A stretch of 64,000 bases of DNA from Oceanotoga teriensis (GCF_003148465.1 NZ_QGGI01000010.1:1-64000), one strand, 5' to 3'. Counted from the stretch's first letter, positions 25,461-34,751 are shown. Made by a program: numbers and translations. Notes: generated by a model from the sequence alone, not told the origin.

Positions 25461-27655
25461 TGGATTTACCTATAAATGAAAAATTAAATATAGATGAGAT
25501 TCTTAAAGATCTTGAAAATTATCATCCTAAAAGAAAAGGGTGGACTTGGAGAAAAAAATTACCTAAGGGAACTAAAAAATATGATTTTGAATATTTTGAT
25601 ATATCTGAAGATTTAAAAAATTCTGTGGGATTACCAGCTGCACACTATTTTGATGATATAGATCCTCAACCAGAATCTGTAATAACTTCTGAAATTGCTT
25701 CTGGTAGATTTGAAGAAGATATAAGACGTATGAGAATGGCTGCATGGCATGGCGCTGATCATATAATGGTTATAAGAACTCTTGGACAATCACATATTGA
25801 TAGTCTTATAGAAGGAACTCCAGAAGGAATAGGTGGTATACCTATAACGAGGAAACAGCTAAGAGCCTCAAGAAAAGCATGTGATATTATAGAAGAAGAA
25901 GTTGGAAGACCTATCAATTTCCATTCATATGTATCCGGAATAGCAGGACCAGAAATAGCTGTATTATTTGCCGAAGAAGGAGTTAATGCAGCTCATCAAG
26001 ATCCACAGTATAATGTATTGTATAGAGGTGTTAATCCTATAAGATCTTTTGTCGATGCAGCTGTAGCTAAACATATAATGGCTCAAGAAAACATTCTTCA
26101 AATAGATGGGGCTCATAATGCGAATGCTTCTGCAAAGAAGGCTTGGAATGTTATGCCAGAACTTCTCGTACAACATGGTATCAACTGTATGTACTCTGTT
26201 AAGTCTGGAATGAGAAAGGATTTAATAGCGTTATCAACTGTTCCACCAACTGTTTCTCCATCTCCAGAGTTTAGAATGAATCTCGTTTATGCTATGACTT
26301 TAAGAGAAGTCTTTAAAGAATATAAATTTAGAGCCCAAATGAATACAAGATATATAGAATCAGATCTCTTTGATGCTACAAGAATTCATGTTTTAAATAC
26401 AGTTTTATCAAAACTCACTTCTGCTGATATTCAATCAACTATAACTCCAGATGAAGGTAGAAACGTTCCTTGGCATATAAATTCTATAAGAGGAGTTGAA
26501 ACGGCTAAACATACTATGGTTTCTCTCGATGGAATAAAAGAATATGTTAAAATAGATGAGGATAAGGTTAGACCTGAAATCAGAGAATTGAAGATGAGAG
26601 CTATTTTGATGCTTGAAGAAATGATAGAAATGGGTGGATATTTTGAGGCTGTAGAACAAGGAATTTTTGTGGATAATGGTCATTATCCTGCAAGAGATGG
26701 AGATGGAATAAAAAGACCTCAAAATGGTGGAATTGGTGCTGGATCGGTTGTTCCACGAGATGAAGATTATATGGCTCCAGTTTGTAATCATTTTGGATAT
26801 AATAATTTACCAAAAGGTTATGATCATGTTTGTGATTTAATAGGTGGATGTACATTACATAATCCAGATAAAATTCAGTATATAGATGAACTCGATGAGA
26901 CGGATAATGTTAATGTTAGATTAGAAGAAAACAGAGATTCTAAAGATAAAAATTTGATAAAACCTGAAGTTGAATGGACTAATGATGGTTGGATACAGAT
27001 AGATATGACTATTCCAGATACTGAGGATTATGCTGAAGCTGCAGCTTTAGAGATTTGTAAAAGGATGAATCTCGAAGATGCACAGGTTATAAGTAAAACA
27101 ATTCTTCACCCAACAGAGGGAACTTATGTTGAGTTGAAAGCTAAAGTACCTTTTTTTGTTAAAAGAGATGAACTCACATTACCTAAAAAACCCGATTTGA
27201 TGGCCGAAGATGAATTATTTAGTTTTTTTAAAAAACATAAAGTGAAGGTTGTTGCTGGTACTGTTGGAAATGATGAACATAATGTTGGTTTAAGGGAAAT
27301 TTTGGATATAAAACATGGTGGAATAGAAAAATTTGGAGTTAATTATACATATCTTGGCACTTCAGTTCCGCCAGAAAAAATGATAGATGCTGCAATAGAA
27401 GTTGGAGCTCAAGCTATTCTTGCTTCTATGATAGTTACACATAATGATGTTCATATAGAAAATATGAAGAAATTACATGAACTTGCAATTGAAAAAGGAA
27501 TAAGAGATAAAGTCATGATAGTTGTTGGTGGAACGCAAATTAGTAATGATATAGCTGTTTCAAATAATATGAATGGTGGTTTTGGAAGAGGATCAAAAGG
27601 TGTTCATGTTGCTACTTTTATAGCGAGAAATTTAGAAAAAATAGATAATTTATAA
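25460..27655 (+). CDS. oraE: D-ornithine 4,5-aminomutase, E subunit (B12 and PLP)
   Basis: 731 residues, adenosylcobalamin- and PLP-dependent radical mutase. The cobalamin motif D-x-H-x-x-G is at Asp605-His607-Gly610 (NDEHNVG), followed by the expected Rossmann-like B12 domain ending in GGTQISND. The barrel part carries the HSYVSGIAGPE and SVKSGMRKDL segments. Product is 2,4-diaminopentanoate, substrate of Ord. The cell must therefore make or import B12; no cobalamin riboswitch was seen before the operon. ATG at 25460 preferred to TTG 25457. Confidence 0.95.
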   Translation: MDLPINEKLNIDEILKDLENYHPKRKGWTWRKKLPKGTKKYDFEYFDISEDLKNSVGLPAAHYFDDIDPQPESVITSEIASGRFEEDIRRMRMAAWHGADHIMVIRTLGQSHIDSLIEGTPEGIGGIPITRKQLRASRKACDIIEEEVGRPINFHSYVSGIAGPEIAVLFAEEGVNAAHQDPQYNVLYRGVNPIRSFVDAAVAKHIMAQENILQIDGAHNANASAKKAWNVMPELLVQHGINCMYSVKSGMRKDLIALSTVPPTVSPSPEFRMNLVYAMTLREVFKEYKFRAQMNTRYIESDLFDATRIHVLNTVLSKLTSADIQSTITPDEGRNVPWHINSIRGVETAKHTMVSLDGIKEYVKIDEDKVRPEIRELKMRAILMLEEMIEMGGYFEAVEQGIFVDNGHYPARDGDGIKRPQNGGIGAGSVVPRDEDYMAPVCNHFGYNNLPKGYDHVCDLIGGCTLHNPDKIQYIDELDETDNVNVRLEENRDSKDKNLIKPEVEWTNDGWIQIDMTIPDTEDYAEAAALEICKRMNLEDAQVISKTILHPTEGTYVELKAKVPFFVKRDELTLPKKPDLMAEDELFSFFKKHKVKVVAGTVGNDEHNVGLREILDIKHGGIEKFGVNYTYLGTSVPPEKMIDAAIEVGAQAILASMIVTHNDVHIENMKKLHELAIEKGIRDKVMIVVGGTQISNDIAVSNNMNGGFGRGSKGVHVATFIARNLEKIDNL

Positions 27656-27656
27656 A

Positions 27657-27695
27657 AAATAAGGGTTAGTAAAAATCTAACCCTTATTTTTTTAA
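27657..27695. terminator. Bidirectional terminator after oraE
   Basis: AAATAAGGGTTAG-N7-CTAACCCTTATTT, 13-bp perfect stem, then T6. It overlaps the end of the convergent regulator gene. Confidence 0.85.
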
Positions 27696-29156
27696 TATAT
27701 TTTCTATTTTACAAAGATTTAAATCTTTTTTATACATGCTCGGAATACTGTTCCATATTTCATTGAAATGGAATTCAAAAGCTTGAGTTATTGTTGGTTC
27801 AGTATTTGACGTTATTATTGGCTTGTTTTTATTTGAATAGGCAATTATTTTGTGATTTTGTTTTATTATACAGTTTGCACCAAAATTTTTTTTGGGTTTT
27901 TCGTAGATAAATCCTATTTCACAGTTTTTATTTCTTTTTTTTAGGGTGTTTTTTATATGCTTTTTGAATAAATCTTTTTTTACATAAATTTCTTTTTCGC
28001 ATAATAAAGAAAGATCTTCATATAATATATTTTTATATTTTAAATTGTCTTCCATTTTTTTTAAATTGTATAAATATTTGGTTTTTATATTTTTGTTTTT
28101 ATGTATTTCATTGTATTGATCAAAAATATTCAATATTTTTAATGTTTTATCTTTTTTTACAGAATTTTCTATTAAAATTTGTATTAGATCATTTTTATCC
28201 ATTGTTGTGAATTGAGGAATATCAGAATAATGGTATTCATTATCTGGCTCATTTAAAAGGTTTAATAATTTTTTTATGAGTTCTTCGGATTTTTTTATAT
28301 CTTGATTTATTATTAGAGGATTACATATCTCTTTTATTGTAAAGAAAGTATTTTGAAAGTTTTTTACAGTATGTAGATCATTAAAGAAGTATGTGCAATC
28401 TATTTCTTTTTGTTCAGTTGATTTTGAAACACCTGTTATGGCACAGGTATTTTTTATTATAAATAATGTATGATTTATTATCGTATCTTGATATTTTGGA
28501 TAATAATAAGATTTTAATCCTCCAAGCATATGAAGATTCAACCATTTTTCTATAGTTTCAGCTATTTTTGTTGTTTCTCTATCTATTGTATGTATTATTT
28601 GTATTTTATGATTTTTTTGAATCAATTTATATAATTTTTTGTCCCATTCATTAAAAAAATTTTTATCTTCTACCAACCAAGTCATATTTTCTTGACTTAA
28701 AAGAAGTATTTCTTGATTTTCTGGCATGCTTATAGCGAGGTCTAAAAAGTCTAAAACGGCTTTTCTTCTTCCTTCATTTTTTCTGTATACTGTAAAAGTT
28801 GTTGAATATTCATTTTGATTTTTAGAATAATTTTTTGAAGGTTTTTGAGAGAGAGTTCTACTTTCTAATATCCATTTTTGAAAGTAATTTTTTAATTCTT
28901 TTATGTCTTCTACATTTGCTTTAGGATAATTTTGATGTATCAAATTTTTTATGAAAGTATAATCGTATATTTTATCTAAATTTAAAAAATATTCAGCTAT
29001 CGATTCTGGATAATTTGATTTATTAGATAAATTTCTTTTATTATTTTTCCATTTACTTATTAAAGATGAATCTACATGTAGGTATTCTGCGAGATCTTTT
29101 GATCTTACTTTGAATGAATTCATCAATAATGATAGTTTAGATTCTGTTATTTTCAT
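27684..29156 (-). CDS. Large HTH regulator of unknown type
   Basis: 490 residues. An N-terminal lambda-repressor-like helix-turn-helix (about 10-45; LAEYLHVDSSLISKWKNNKR) is followed by 400 residues I cannot assign to a named family. The final part (residues about 430-480, with AFEFHFNEIWNSIP) recalls the effector end of TrmB/PLD-like sensor domains, where a residue run before F..W closes the fold; this is a weak similarity judged by eye. No catalytic HKD motif is visible. The gene is single, with SD GAGGA and a promoter region holding repeated 9-mers. A sensor-regulator responding to a cytoplasmic ligand is likely. Confidence 0.7.
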   Translation of the reverse strand: MKITESKLSLLMNSFKVRSKDLAEYLHVDSSLISKWKNNKRNLSNKSNYPESIAEYFLNLDKIYDYTFIKNLIHQNYPKANVEDIKELKNYFQKWILESRTLSQKPSKNYSKNQNEYSTTFTVYRKNEGRRKAVLDFLDLAISMPENQEILLLSQENMTWLVEDKNFFNEWDKKLYKLIQKNHKIQIIHTIDRETTKIAETIEKWLNLHMLGGLKSYYYPKYQDTIINHTLFIIKNTCAITGVSKSTEQKEIDCTYFFNDLHTVKNFQNTFFTIKEICNPLIINQDIKKSEELIKKLLNLLNEPDNEYHYSDIPQFTTMDKNDLIQILIENSVKKDKTLKILNIFDQYNEIHKNKNIKTKYLYNLKKMEDNLKYKNILYEDLSLLCEKEIYVKKDLFKKHIKNTLKKRNKNCEIGFIYEKPKKNFGANCIIKQNHKIIAYSNKNKPIITSNTEPTITQAFEFHFNEIWNSIPSMYKKDLNLCKIENILKK

Positions 29157-29358
29157 TTTATGTCCTCTTTATTGTTTTATATAAATTTAATTGTATTATA
29201 TTAATATTATTTTTAGTTGTTTAAATTGACATTTTTATTTAAAGTAAGTTAATTTTTTAATTTGATTTTATTAGAGTTTTGAATATTTGTCAATTTTTTG
29301 TCATTGTCTTCAAATTGACATTTTAGTCTATAGTGTTTTATTTAAGCTATGTTTAGTG
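29157..29358. promoter_or_regulatory. Control region with three AAATTGACA 9-mers
   Basis: AAATTGACA occurs at 29223-29231 and 29312-29320 and, inverted, at 29288-29296. The last two form a 9-bp inverted repeat with a 15-bp gap. The first abuts the -35 region of a minus-strand TATAAT (29200-29195) that probably serves the 490-residue regulator, so autoregulation is plausible. No other gene-like content is seen in this stretch. Confidence 0.45.
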
Positions 29359-29437
29359 TATAATATAAATGAAGGGCTTAATATATAATACTTATAAAGA
29401 ATTAGAGTTTTAAACCGAGACTTTTGTCTCGGTTTTT
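29359..29437 (+). ncRNA. Possible short RNA ending in an orphan terminator
   Basis: A TATAAT (29359-29364) with a weak -35 is followed about 50 bp later by a strong terminator: AAACCGAGAC-TTTT-GTCTCGGTTT (29412-29435) with a T run. No gene on the + strand ends here. A 14-codon frame (29369-29413) lies between but has no SD. Either a small RNA of about 70 nt is made, or the terminator insulates the decayed gene downstream. Confidence 0.45.
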
Positions 29438-29573
29438 TTATTTTTTCTACTTATTCATATATTATCATTCAATGAAAATATAATCTTTATATTTTTTATA
29501 TCTCGATTTATCTTTTTTTATTATATTTACTTATATTTTATTTAAGCTTAACTTTTTATTTTAAAAGATTGAT

Positions 29574-29626
29574 TTGACAAATCATGATTTATATGATATC
29601 ATTTTGCTTACTTACCGGTAAGTAAG
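29574..29626 (+). promoter_or_regulatory. Promoter and perfect TetR-type operator before the DUF418 remnant
   Basis: TTGACA (29574-29579), 17-bp spacer, TATCAT (29597-29602), then a perfect 20-bp palindrome CTTACTTACC/GGTAAGTAAG (29607-29626). The palindrome covers the transcription start and runs into the SD. All elements look intact although the gene they drive is broken. Confidence 0.85.
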
Positions 29627-29635
29627 GAGGTTAAT

Positions 29636-30032
29636 ATGAAGAGAATATTCGCATTTGATATAGCAAGAGCATTTGCTATTTTAGGGATGATGATAGTCAA
29701 CTATAATATTGTTTTTAGTTATGGAAAGGTTGAAATAACTTTTTTAAGTAATTTTATTTATTTTTGATTGTTTTAATTACAATTTTTTTGCAAGTAAATT
29801 TTAATTATTCTTATGGATAGAATAGTGATTTTACGAGTTATTATAACTTTTTTACTTTAGATAGTTTTATTGCAAATTCTTTTTTTATGATGATTTGAGT
29901 TATAAGAATGAGTTATTTGTTATAATATTATCTATAGTGGTTTTTATAATTATGAATCTATTTTCTTATTTTTGGATTAAGAGATTTAAAAGAGGTCCTT
30001 TAGAATTATTGATGAGAAAAATAACTTCATGA
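29636..30032 (+). pseudogene. Decayed DUF418 (YeiB-like) membrane protein gene
   Basis: An ATG with a full SD (AAGGAGG) opens a 43-codon frame starting MKRIFAFDIARAFAILGMMI, the typical first helix of DUF418/YeiB membrane proteins, and stops at 29765-29767. The matching C-terminus is still readable at about 29905-30032, ending FWIKRFKRGPLELLMRKITS, the family's conserved GPLE end motif. Between them only about 140 bp of broken sequence remain where a full gene would need close to 1 kb. A large internal deletion plus frame breaks is the simplest explanation. The TetR gene follows immediately. Confidence 0.8.
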
Positions 30033-30049
30033 TATGTGAGGGGAGAAAT

Positions 30050-30628
30050 TTGGAAAAAAAGTATGATTTAATTTTGCAAAAAGCTTATGAATCAATAGCT
30101 ATAAATGGATATGATGGTACTTCTTTAAATGATATTGCTGAGAGTATAGGTATAACCAAACCTGCTATATATTATCATTTTAAATCAAAAGAAAATTTGT
30201 TTTTGGTTCTTTTAGATTATATAATAGAAGAATTTGAAAAAGATTTTAAAAAAGTTATGATAGATTTGAATAAAATAAAGGTTAAAGATGAATATATTTT
30301 ATTTTTAAGAGAATTGATAAATGAAGATTTATATAAATTAAAAAAAGATGATAAGGTTTTAATAGTATTAAAACAATATTATTTACTTAGTTTTAGAATT
30401 AAATCTGTTAAAGATAGATTGGATTCTTTGAGTTTGATGAATGAAAGTAAGTATTTTAAAATTTTAGAAAAAGCTTATGATTTAAGTTTGATTGAAAAAA
30501 AAGATATAAAAGAAACTTCTATTATATTTAGTATGATAGATTCTAGCATATTAGATAATTATATAGAGAATAGTAATTTTGATTATAATAAAATATGGAA
30601 TAATTTGATCAATAAATACTTTGATTGA
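30050..30628 (+). CDS. TetR-family regulator beside the DUF418 remnant
   Basis: 192 residues with start TTG 30050, four bases after GGGGAG; an in-frame ATG at 30029 overlaps the pseudogene stop (ATGA) but has no SD. The N-terminal helix-turn-helix is clear (SLNDIAESIGITKPAIYYHF, about 25-44). The C-terminal domain is all helical. It was probably co-transcribed with the DUF418 gene from the promoter at 29574 and probably binds the palindrome there. The gene itself looks intact, so it now represses little but itself, unless it has other targets. Confidence 0.85.
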   Translation: MEKKYDLILQKAYESIAINGYDGTSLNDIAESIGITKPAIYYHFKSKENLFLVLLDYIIEEFEKDFKKVMIDLNKIKVKDEYILFLRELINEDLYKLKKDDKVLIVLKQYYLLSFRIKSVKDRLDSLSLMNESKYFKILEKAYDLSLIEKKDIKETSIIFSMIDSSILDNYIENSNFDYNKIWNNLINKYFD

Positions 30629-30663
30629 AAATCCCTCTATATAATTATATAGAGGGATTTTTG
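30628..30663. terminator. Bidirectional terminator
   Basis: Fully palindromic 34 bp (AAAATCCCTCTATATAA and its complement) followed by T. It separates the convergent TetR and beta-mannosidase genes and overlaps the end of the latter. Confidence 0.8.
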
Positions 30664-33086
30664 TCATATATTTCATATAAAGATTTTATTTTTATGTCTT
30701 TTTTTAAGGTGTTTAATTCTATATCTTTTTTTGTTATTATTTCTAAAGTTTTTTTGGATTTTAACATATTAAAAAAATTATCTGAACTTATAAAATCTAT
30801 ATTTTTAGTATCGATTTGTATATATAATGCAGGTTTTTTAATTTTTATATGAATTAAAAATTTATTTGTTTCTATTTTTTCTAATTCATATTCTAATTCT
30901 GGATTACAAAGATTGAAGTCTTTTGGTTCACCAATTATAAATGAATTTTCATAATTATAATCATCATTTTTAAATTCATATTCTATTATTACATTTTTTT
31001 GAGTTAATTTATATGATTTTATTTTTTCTGAATATAATTTTTTTAATTCTATACTCATATTTTCACTTTTTATTATTTCACCATTTTCATTTGAAATTTT
31101 TAAGATTAAGCTTCCTTTTATAATTTTTGGGAGATCGTTGGTATACCAAATTTCAAACTGGTTTTCATCATCTTTTATGCTTATAAGTATGGGATTGTAG
31201 AATCTTTTGGCAAAATAATGAAGTGCTTTCCATCTTCCATAATAATCTATTGAAGACCAACTTGCGACTGGCCAACAATCATTCAATTGCCAGTACAATG
31301 AGCCCATACAATGGTTATCATTTCTATTTCTTCTCCAATGTTCTACTCCATATTGCATAGCTTCAGCTTGAGTTAATTGAGAAATTATTACCTTGTCTTG
31401 AAATTTATTAGGTATTTTAAATCTTTTTTTCATATAATCAAATATTTTTTTATTTCCGGCATCATTTTTTTGATGATTTTCCATGACTTTACTGTAAAAA
31501 TCAAAATCTTTTTCTTCTGAAAATTGTTTTATAGTTTTTAAGTTTGGAAATGATTCAAATCCAAATTCTGACATGAATCTTGAATCAAAATTTCTATAGC
31601 TTTTAAAATCTTTTCCAGAATGCCATACATCCCAGTAATGAGAATCACCTTTGTTTGGACTGTTAGGATCTTTAAAATTTCCGCCGCTTGATGGTGAACT
31701 TGGCCAATATTGTCTGTTAGGATCTAATTGATTTATTTTTTGAGGTAATATCTTTTCAAATATCTCTTTATAGACTTTCATGTATTTTCTATTGAAGAAG
31801 TACTTCCAACCCCATAGTTCCCATCCTTCTTCTATTTCATTGTTTCCTACCCATAAAGCTAAACATGGATGATTTCTTAATCTTTTTATATTGTATTCAA
31901 ATTCTTTGTCGATATTTTCATAAAAACCTTCATAATCTGTTTGGGGTTTGCATGCAAACATGAAGTCTTGCCATACTAATAGCCCATTTTGATCACATAG
32001 ATCGTAAAATTTATCTATTTCATAAATTCCTCCACCCCATACTCTTATCATATTAAAATTTGCTTTTATTGAATCATTTATCAAATTTTCATATAAGTTT
32101 AATTTTTCTCCTCTATTTATTAGATTATCTACGGGTATCCAATTAGCGCCTTTTGCGAATATATTTATACCATTTAATTTAAAGTAGAATGATTCTCCCC
32201 ATTCATCTTTTTCTCGGATTAGTTTTAATTCTCTTATACCAAAATTAAATTTCTTTAAGTCTAAAGTCATATTTTCATTTTTTAATTTTATTTCCATTTC
32301 ATATAAATTTGGTTTTCCTAACTCTTTTGTCCACCATAATTTTGGATTAGATATTATAAATTCTAATTTTTTATCTTTTGTTGTTTTTGAAATTGTTTTT
32401 TGATCGGGGGATTTTATTTTTATTTCATAATTTAAATTTTCATTTTCAAATATTTTTTCAAATTCAATTTTTATATTAGCTTTTTCATAATTTTCATTTA
32501 AAGTTATATCAAGATAAAAATCTGGTATTTTTTCTTCATAAGTATTTATGTATATATTTTTCCATATACCGGAGTCTATTATGACTGGCCCCCAATCCCA
32601 ACCAAATGAATAAGCTGCCTTTCTTATTTTTTCTACACCTTCTTCAGCAAATTTATGGCTTTTTATAGATAATCCTTTTATTTCTTTCGAAATTTTATAA
32701 GAATCTTTTATTATTATTCTTAAATCATTTTTATTTTGAGCATATGGTTTTATATCAAATTTATATTCAAGGAACATATTATCTGTTTTTCCAAGTAATT
32801 TATTGTTTAAATAAATTTCTGAAAATGTATCTATGCCTTCTAATATTAGTTCTATTTTCGAGTTATTTAAATCTTCTTTTGTTAATTCGAAAGTTTTGTT
32901 GAATATCCAATTTTTTTTATGTACCCATTGAACTTCTTTTTCATTGAGACCATAATATGGATTTTGTATTATATTATTTTTTTCGAGTATTTCATATGTA
33001 CTCGAGGGTATATCTGTTTTCAAATTTATTTTTGAAAATTCATCTTTTAAATCCCAATTAGAGTTTAATAATATTTTTTTTAACAT
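30645..33086 (-). CDS. Beta-mannosidase, glycoside hydrolase family 2
   Basis: 813-residue retaining exo-beta-mannosidase. Family 2 layout: N-terminal sugar-binding beta domain, immunoglobulin-like domain, TIM barrel, then C-terminal beta domains. The acid/base is Glu417 in ALWVGNNEIEEGW and the nucleophile Glu507 in FMSEFGFESF. FGWDWGP and MIRVWGGGIYE are further mannosidase-type segments. No signal peptide, so it acts on short mannosides after import. It lies directly downstream of lacI, overlapping it by seven bases, and upstream of that is the ruin of an Opp transporter operon. Confidence 0.93.
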   Translation of the reverse strand: MLKKILLNSNWDLKDEFSKINLKTDIPSSTYEILEKNNIIQNPYYGLNEKEVQWVHKKNWIFNKTFELTKEDLNNSKIELILEGIDTFSEIYLNNKLLGKTDNMFLEYKFDIKPYAQNKNDLRIIIKDSYKISKEIKGLSIKSHKFAEEGVEKIRKAAYSFGWDWGPVIIDSGIWKNIYINTYEEKIPDFYLDITLNENYEKANIKIEFEKIFENENLNYEIKIKSPDQKTISKTTKDKKLEFIISNPKLWWTKELGKPNLYEMEIKLKNENMTLDLKKFNFGIRELKLIREKDEWGESFYFKLNGINIFAKGANWIPVDNLINRGEKLNLYENLINDSIKANFNMIRVWGGGIYEIDKFYDLCDQNGLLVWQDFMFACKPQTDYEGFYENIDKEFEYNIKRLRNHPCLALWVGNNEIEEGWELWGWKYFFNRKYMKVYKEIFEKILPQKINQLDPNRQYWPSSPSSGGNFKDPNSPNKGDSHYWDVWHSGKDFKSYRNFDSRFMSEFGFESFPNLKTIKQFSEEKDFDFYSKVMENHQKNDAGNKKIFDYMKKRFKIPNKFQDKVIISQLTQAEAMQYGVEHWRRNRNDNHCMGSLYWQLNDCWPVASWSSIDYYGRWKALHYFAKRFYNPILISIKDDENQFEIWYTNDLPKIIKGSLILKISNENGEIIKSENMSIELKKLYSEKIKSYKLTQKNVIIEYEFKNDDYNYENSFIIGEPKDFNLCNPELEYELEKIETNKFLIHIKIKKPALYIQIDTKNIDFISSDNFFNMLKSKKTLEIITKKDIELNTLKKDIKIKSLYEIYDKNPSI

Positions 33087-34078
33087 ATTTTTCCCTCCGA
33101 TATATCTTTTACGGATTCTCTTTCTATTATTTTAGTTGGTAATAATATTTTTCTTTTTACTTTACTTTTGCAAGTGTGTTCTATTCTTTCTATTAAAAGA
33201 TTTGCGGCATTCATACCAATTTCTTTTCTCGGTTGATGTATAGTTGTTAATGATGGATTTAAATAATTTCCATAATTATCATTATCAAATCCCATTACAG
33301 AAATATCTTCAGGGATATTTATTTTTTCTTCTGTAAGTGCTTTTATTCCACCCATGGCTTGCCAATCATTTACATAAAAAATAGCTGTTATATCTTTTTT
33401 TTGTTTCATAAAATTTTTAGTTGCTTTATATCCTTCTTTTGGAGTAACTCCACCTTGTTCTATATATAGAGTTATATCTTTTTTCTTTTTTGCAAAGTCT
33501 ATAAAAGCTTTTTTTCTTGGTTGATGTGAATATATATATCCATCTATGAATAGTATTTTTCTATGTCCTTTTTCATAAAGATACTCTACCGCTTTTTGAC
33601 CTGCTGTATAATTGTCTATACTTACTGAATCTGTATTTATTTCACTTTCTTGTCTATCTACTACAACTACAGGTATTGCTGATTGTATTAGTTTTTCTAT
33701 ATATTCATCATCTTTTTTTGAAGTACATATTATGAATCCATCTATTTTTCTCGTCATGAATTCATCTATTATTGCCTGTTCTTTTTTTATTGCTTGATCT
33801 GTTGTTGCAATAAACATTTGATAATCAGTATTTTTTAATTCTTCTTCAATTCCTTCTATTATAAGACTATAATGAATGCCTACTCCAGGAGCAATAATTC
33901 CTATTACTTTTTTAGCTGTTTTTTTAATCATATCTGTTCTTGTATAACCAAGATCTTTTATAGCCTTTAAAACTTTTTTTCTTGTTTCTTCAGAAACATT
34001 TCCCTTGGCATTTAGAACTCTCGATATAGTTGCTATAGATATACCAGAGTATTTTGAAATATCTCTAATCGTAGCCAT
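33080..34078 (-). CDS. LacI-family repressor, probable mannoside regulator
   Basis: 332 residues. HTH at 1-25 (MATIRDISKYSGISIATISR) plus hinge helix, then a periplasmic-binding-fold core (about 60-325). ATG 34078 is chosen, six bases after AAGAGGTG; the GTG at 34087 lies in the SD. It is co-transcribed with beta-mannosidase. A LacI-like half-palindrome lies upstream at 34540-34557, in front of the transporter remnant, which suggests the operon once ran transporter-lacI-mannosidase. Confidence 0.9.
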   Translation of the reverse strand: MATIRDISKYSGISIATISRVLNAKGNVSEETRKKVLKAIKDLGYTRTDMIKKTAKKVIGIIAPGVGIHYSLIIEGIEEELKNTDYQMFIATTDQAIKKEQAIIDEFMTRKIDGFIICTSKKDDEYIEKLIQSAIPVVVVDRQESEINTDSVSIDNYTAGQKAVEYLYEKGHRKILFIDGYIYSHQPRKKAFIDFAKKKKDITLYIEQGGVTPKEGYKATKNFMKQKKDITAIFYVNDWQAMGGIKALTEEKINIPEDISVMGFDNDNYGNYLNPSLTTIHQPRKEIGMNAANLLIERIEHTCKSKVKRKILLPTKIIERESVKDISEGKIC

Positions 34079-34090
34079 TAATAACACCTC

Positions 34091-34480
34091 TTATTTATTG
34101 AATAAATGACATTTAACAGACCTATGCTCAAAATGATGAAAAGAAGGAGAAGAAAGAACGACATAAATCAGAAGCGAAAGGACAACGAGGGTGAAAAGAA
34201 CAACCAGAAGGTAAATCAGTCAAATCTGGGATTTCACCTTTAGTATCGATTCTTTCAGGTTTAAGACCTGATTCTGGTTTAGGAGCGGCCGATTTCAATA
34301 ATTTAGTATAAGGATGAAAAGGATCATTAATTATATCAGAAGAATTACCAATTTCTAATATATCGCCATTATACATTATGAATTTATTATTTTCACTGTT
34401 CCACCATATCTGATATTTTCTGAAAAAGATAATGAAAATATCATTATAAAACAAAATAGAATAAAAAAGAACTTTTTCAT
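34091..34480 (-). pseudogene. Collapsed Opp-type ABC transporter operon
   Basis: From the ATG at 34480 the first 30 codons encode a substrate-binding-protein start: signal peptide MKKFFFILFCFIMIFSLSFS then ENIRYGG. Right after that the sequence switches, in another frame, to the last part of an OppD/OppF ATPase: IMYNGDILEIGN, DPFHPYTKLLKSAAP, and the CSFHPRCPFASDLC cysteine motif. A second frame change later recovers the end HFEHRSVKCHLFNK with a stop at 34091. So one deletion removed the rest of the binding protein, both permeases and at least part of the ATPases, and a later indel broke the tail. It lies directly upstream of lacI. Confidence 0.85.
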
Positions 34481-34539
34481 AGTTATTTCGCATTATTTAC
34501 CTTTCAGAATTTATTTTTTTACCCTTAATTATATAATTC

Positions 34540-34557
34540 CATGAAACAAGTTACATG
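34540..34557. promoter_or_regulatory. Candidate LacI operator upstream of the transporter remnant
   Basis: CATGAAACAAGTTACATG, an imperfect 18-bp dyad (CATG-N-AAC-N2-GTT-N-CATG) close to the usual LacI-family form. A minus-strand TATAAT lies just downstream (34529-34534 region). It probably controlled the lost transporter operon and still stands before lacI and beta-mannosidase. Confidence 0.5.
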
Positions 34558-34751
34558 AAAAATCTATATTTCTGTTTCATTACAACCTATAATGTATTTA
34601 AATACTTTTAATTGTCGAAATCTTTATTTATCTAATTAAAAGCTTTTAATTTTTTATAGTAATTTAAATATATTTTAACTTTTTTTAAATGTTTAAATAT
34701 GATAAAATTAGTAGTATATAGAAATAATATTTTATTAAGGGAGGAGATTTT

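Noticed and set aside
29369-29413. 14-codon ORF just before the orphan terminator
   Set aside because: The ATG lies within a few bases of the -10 box, has no SD, and its stop codon is at the terminator stem; kept only as part of a possible RNA.
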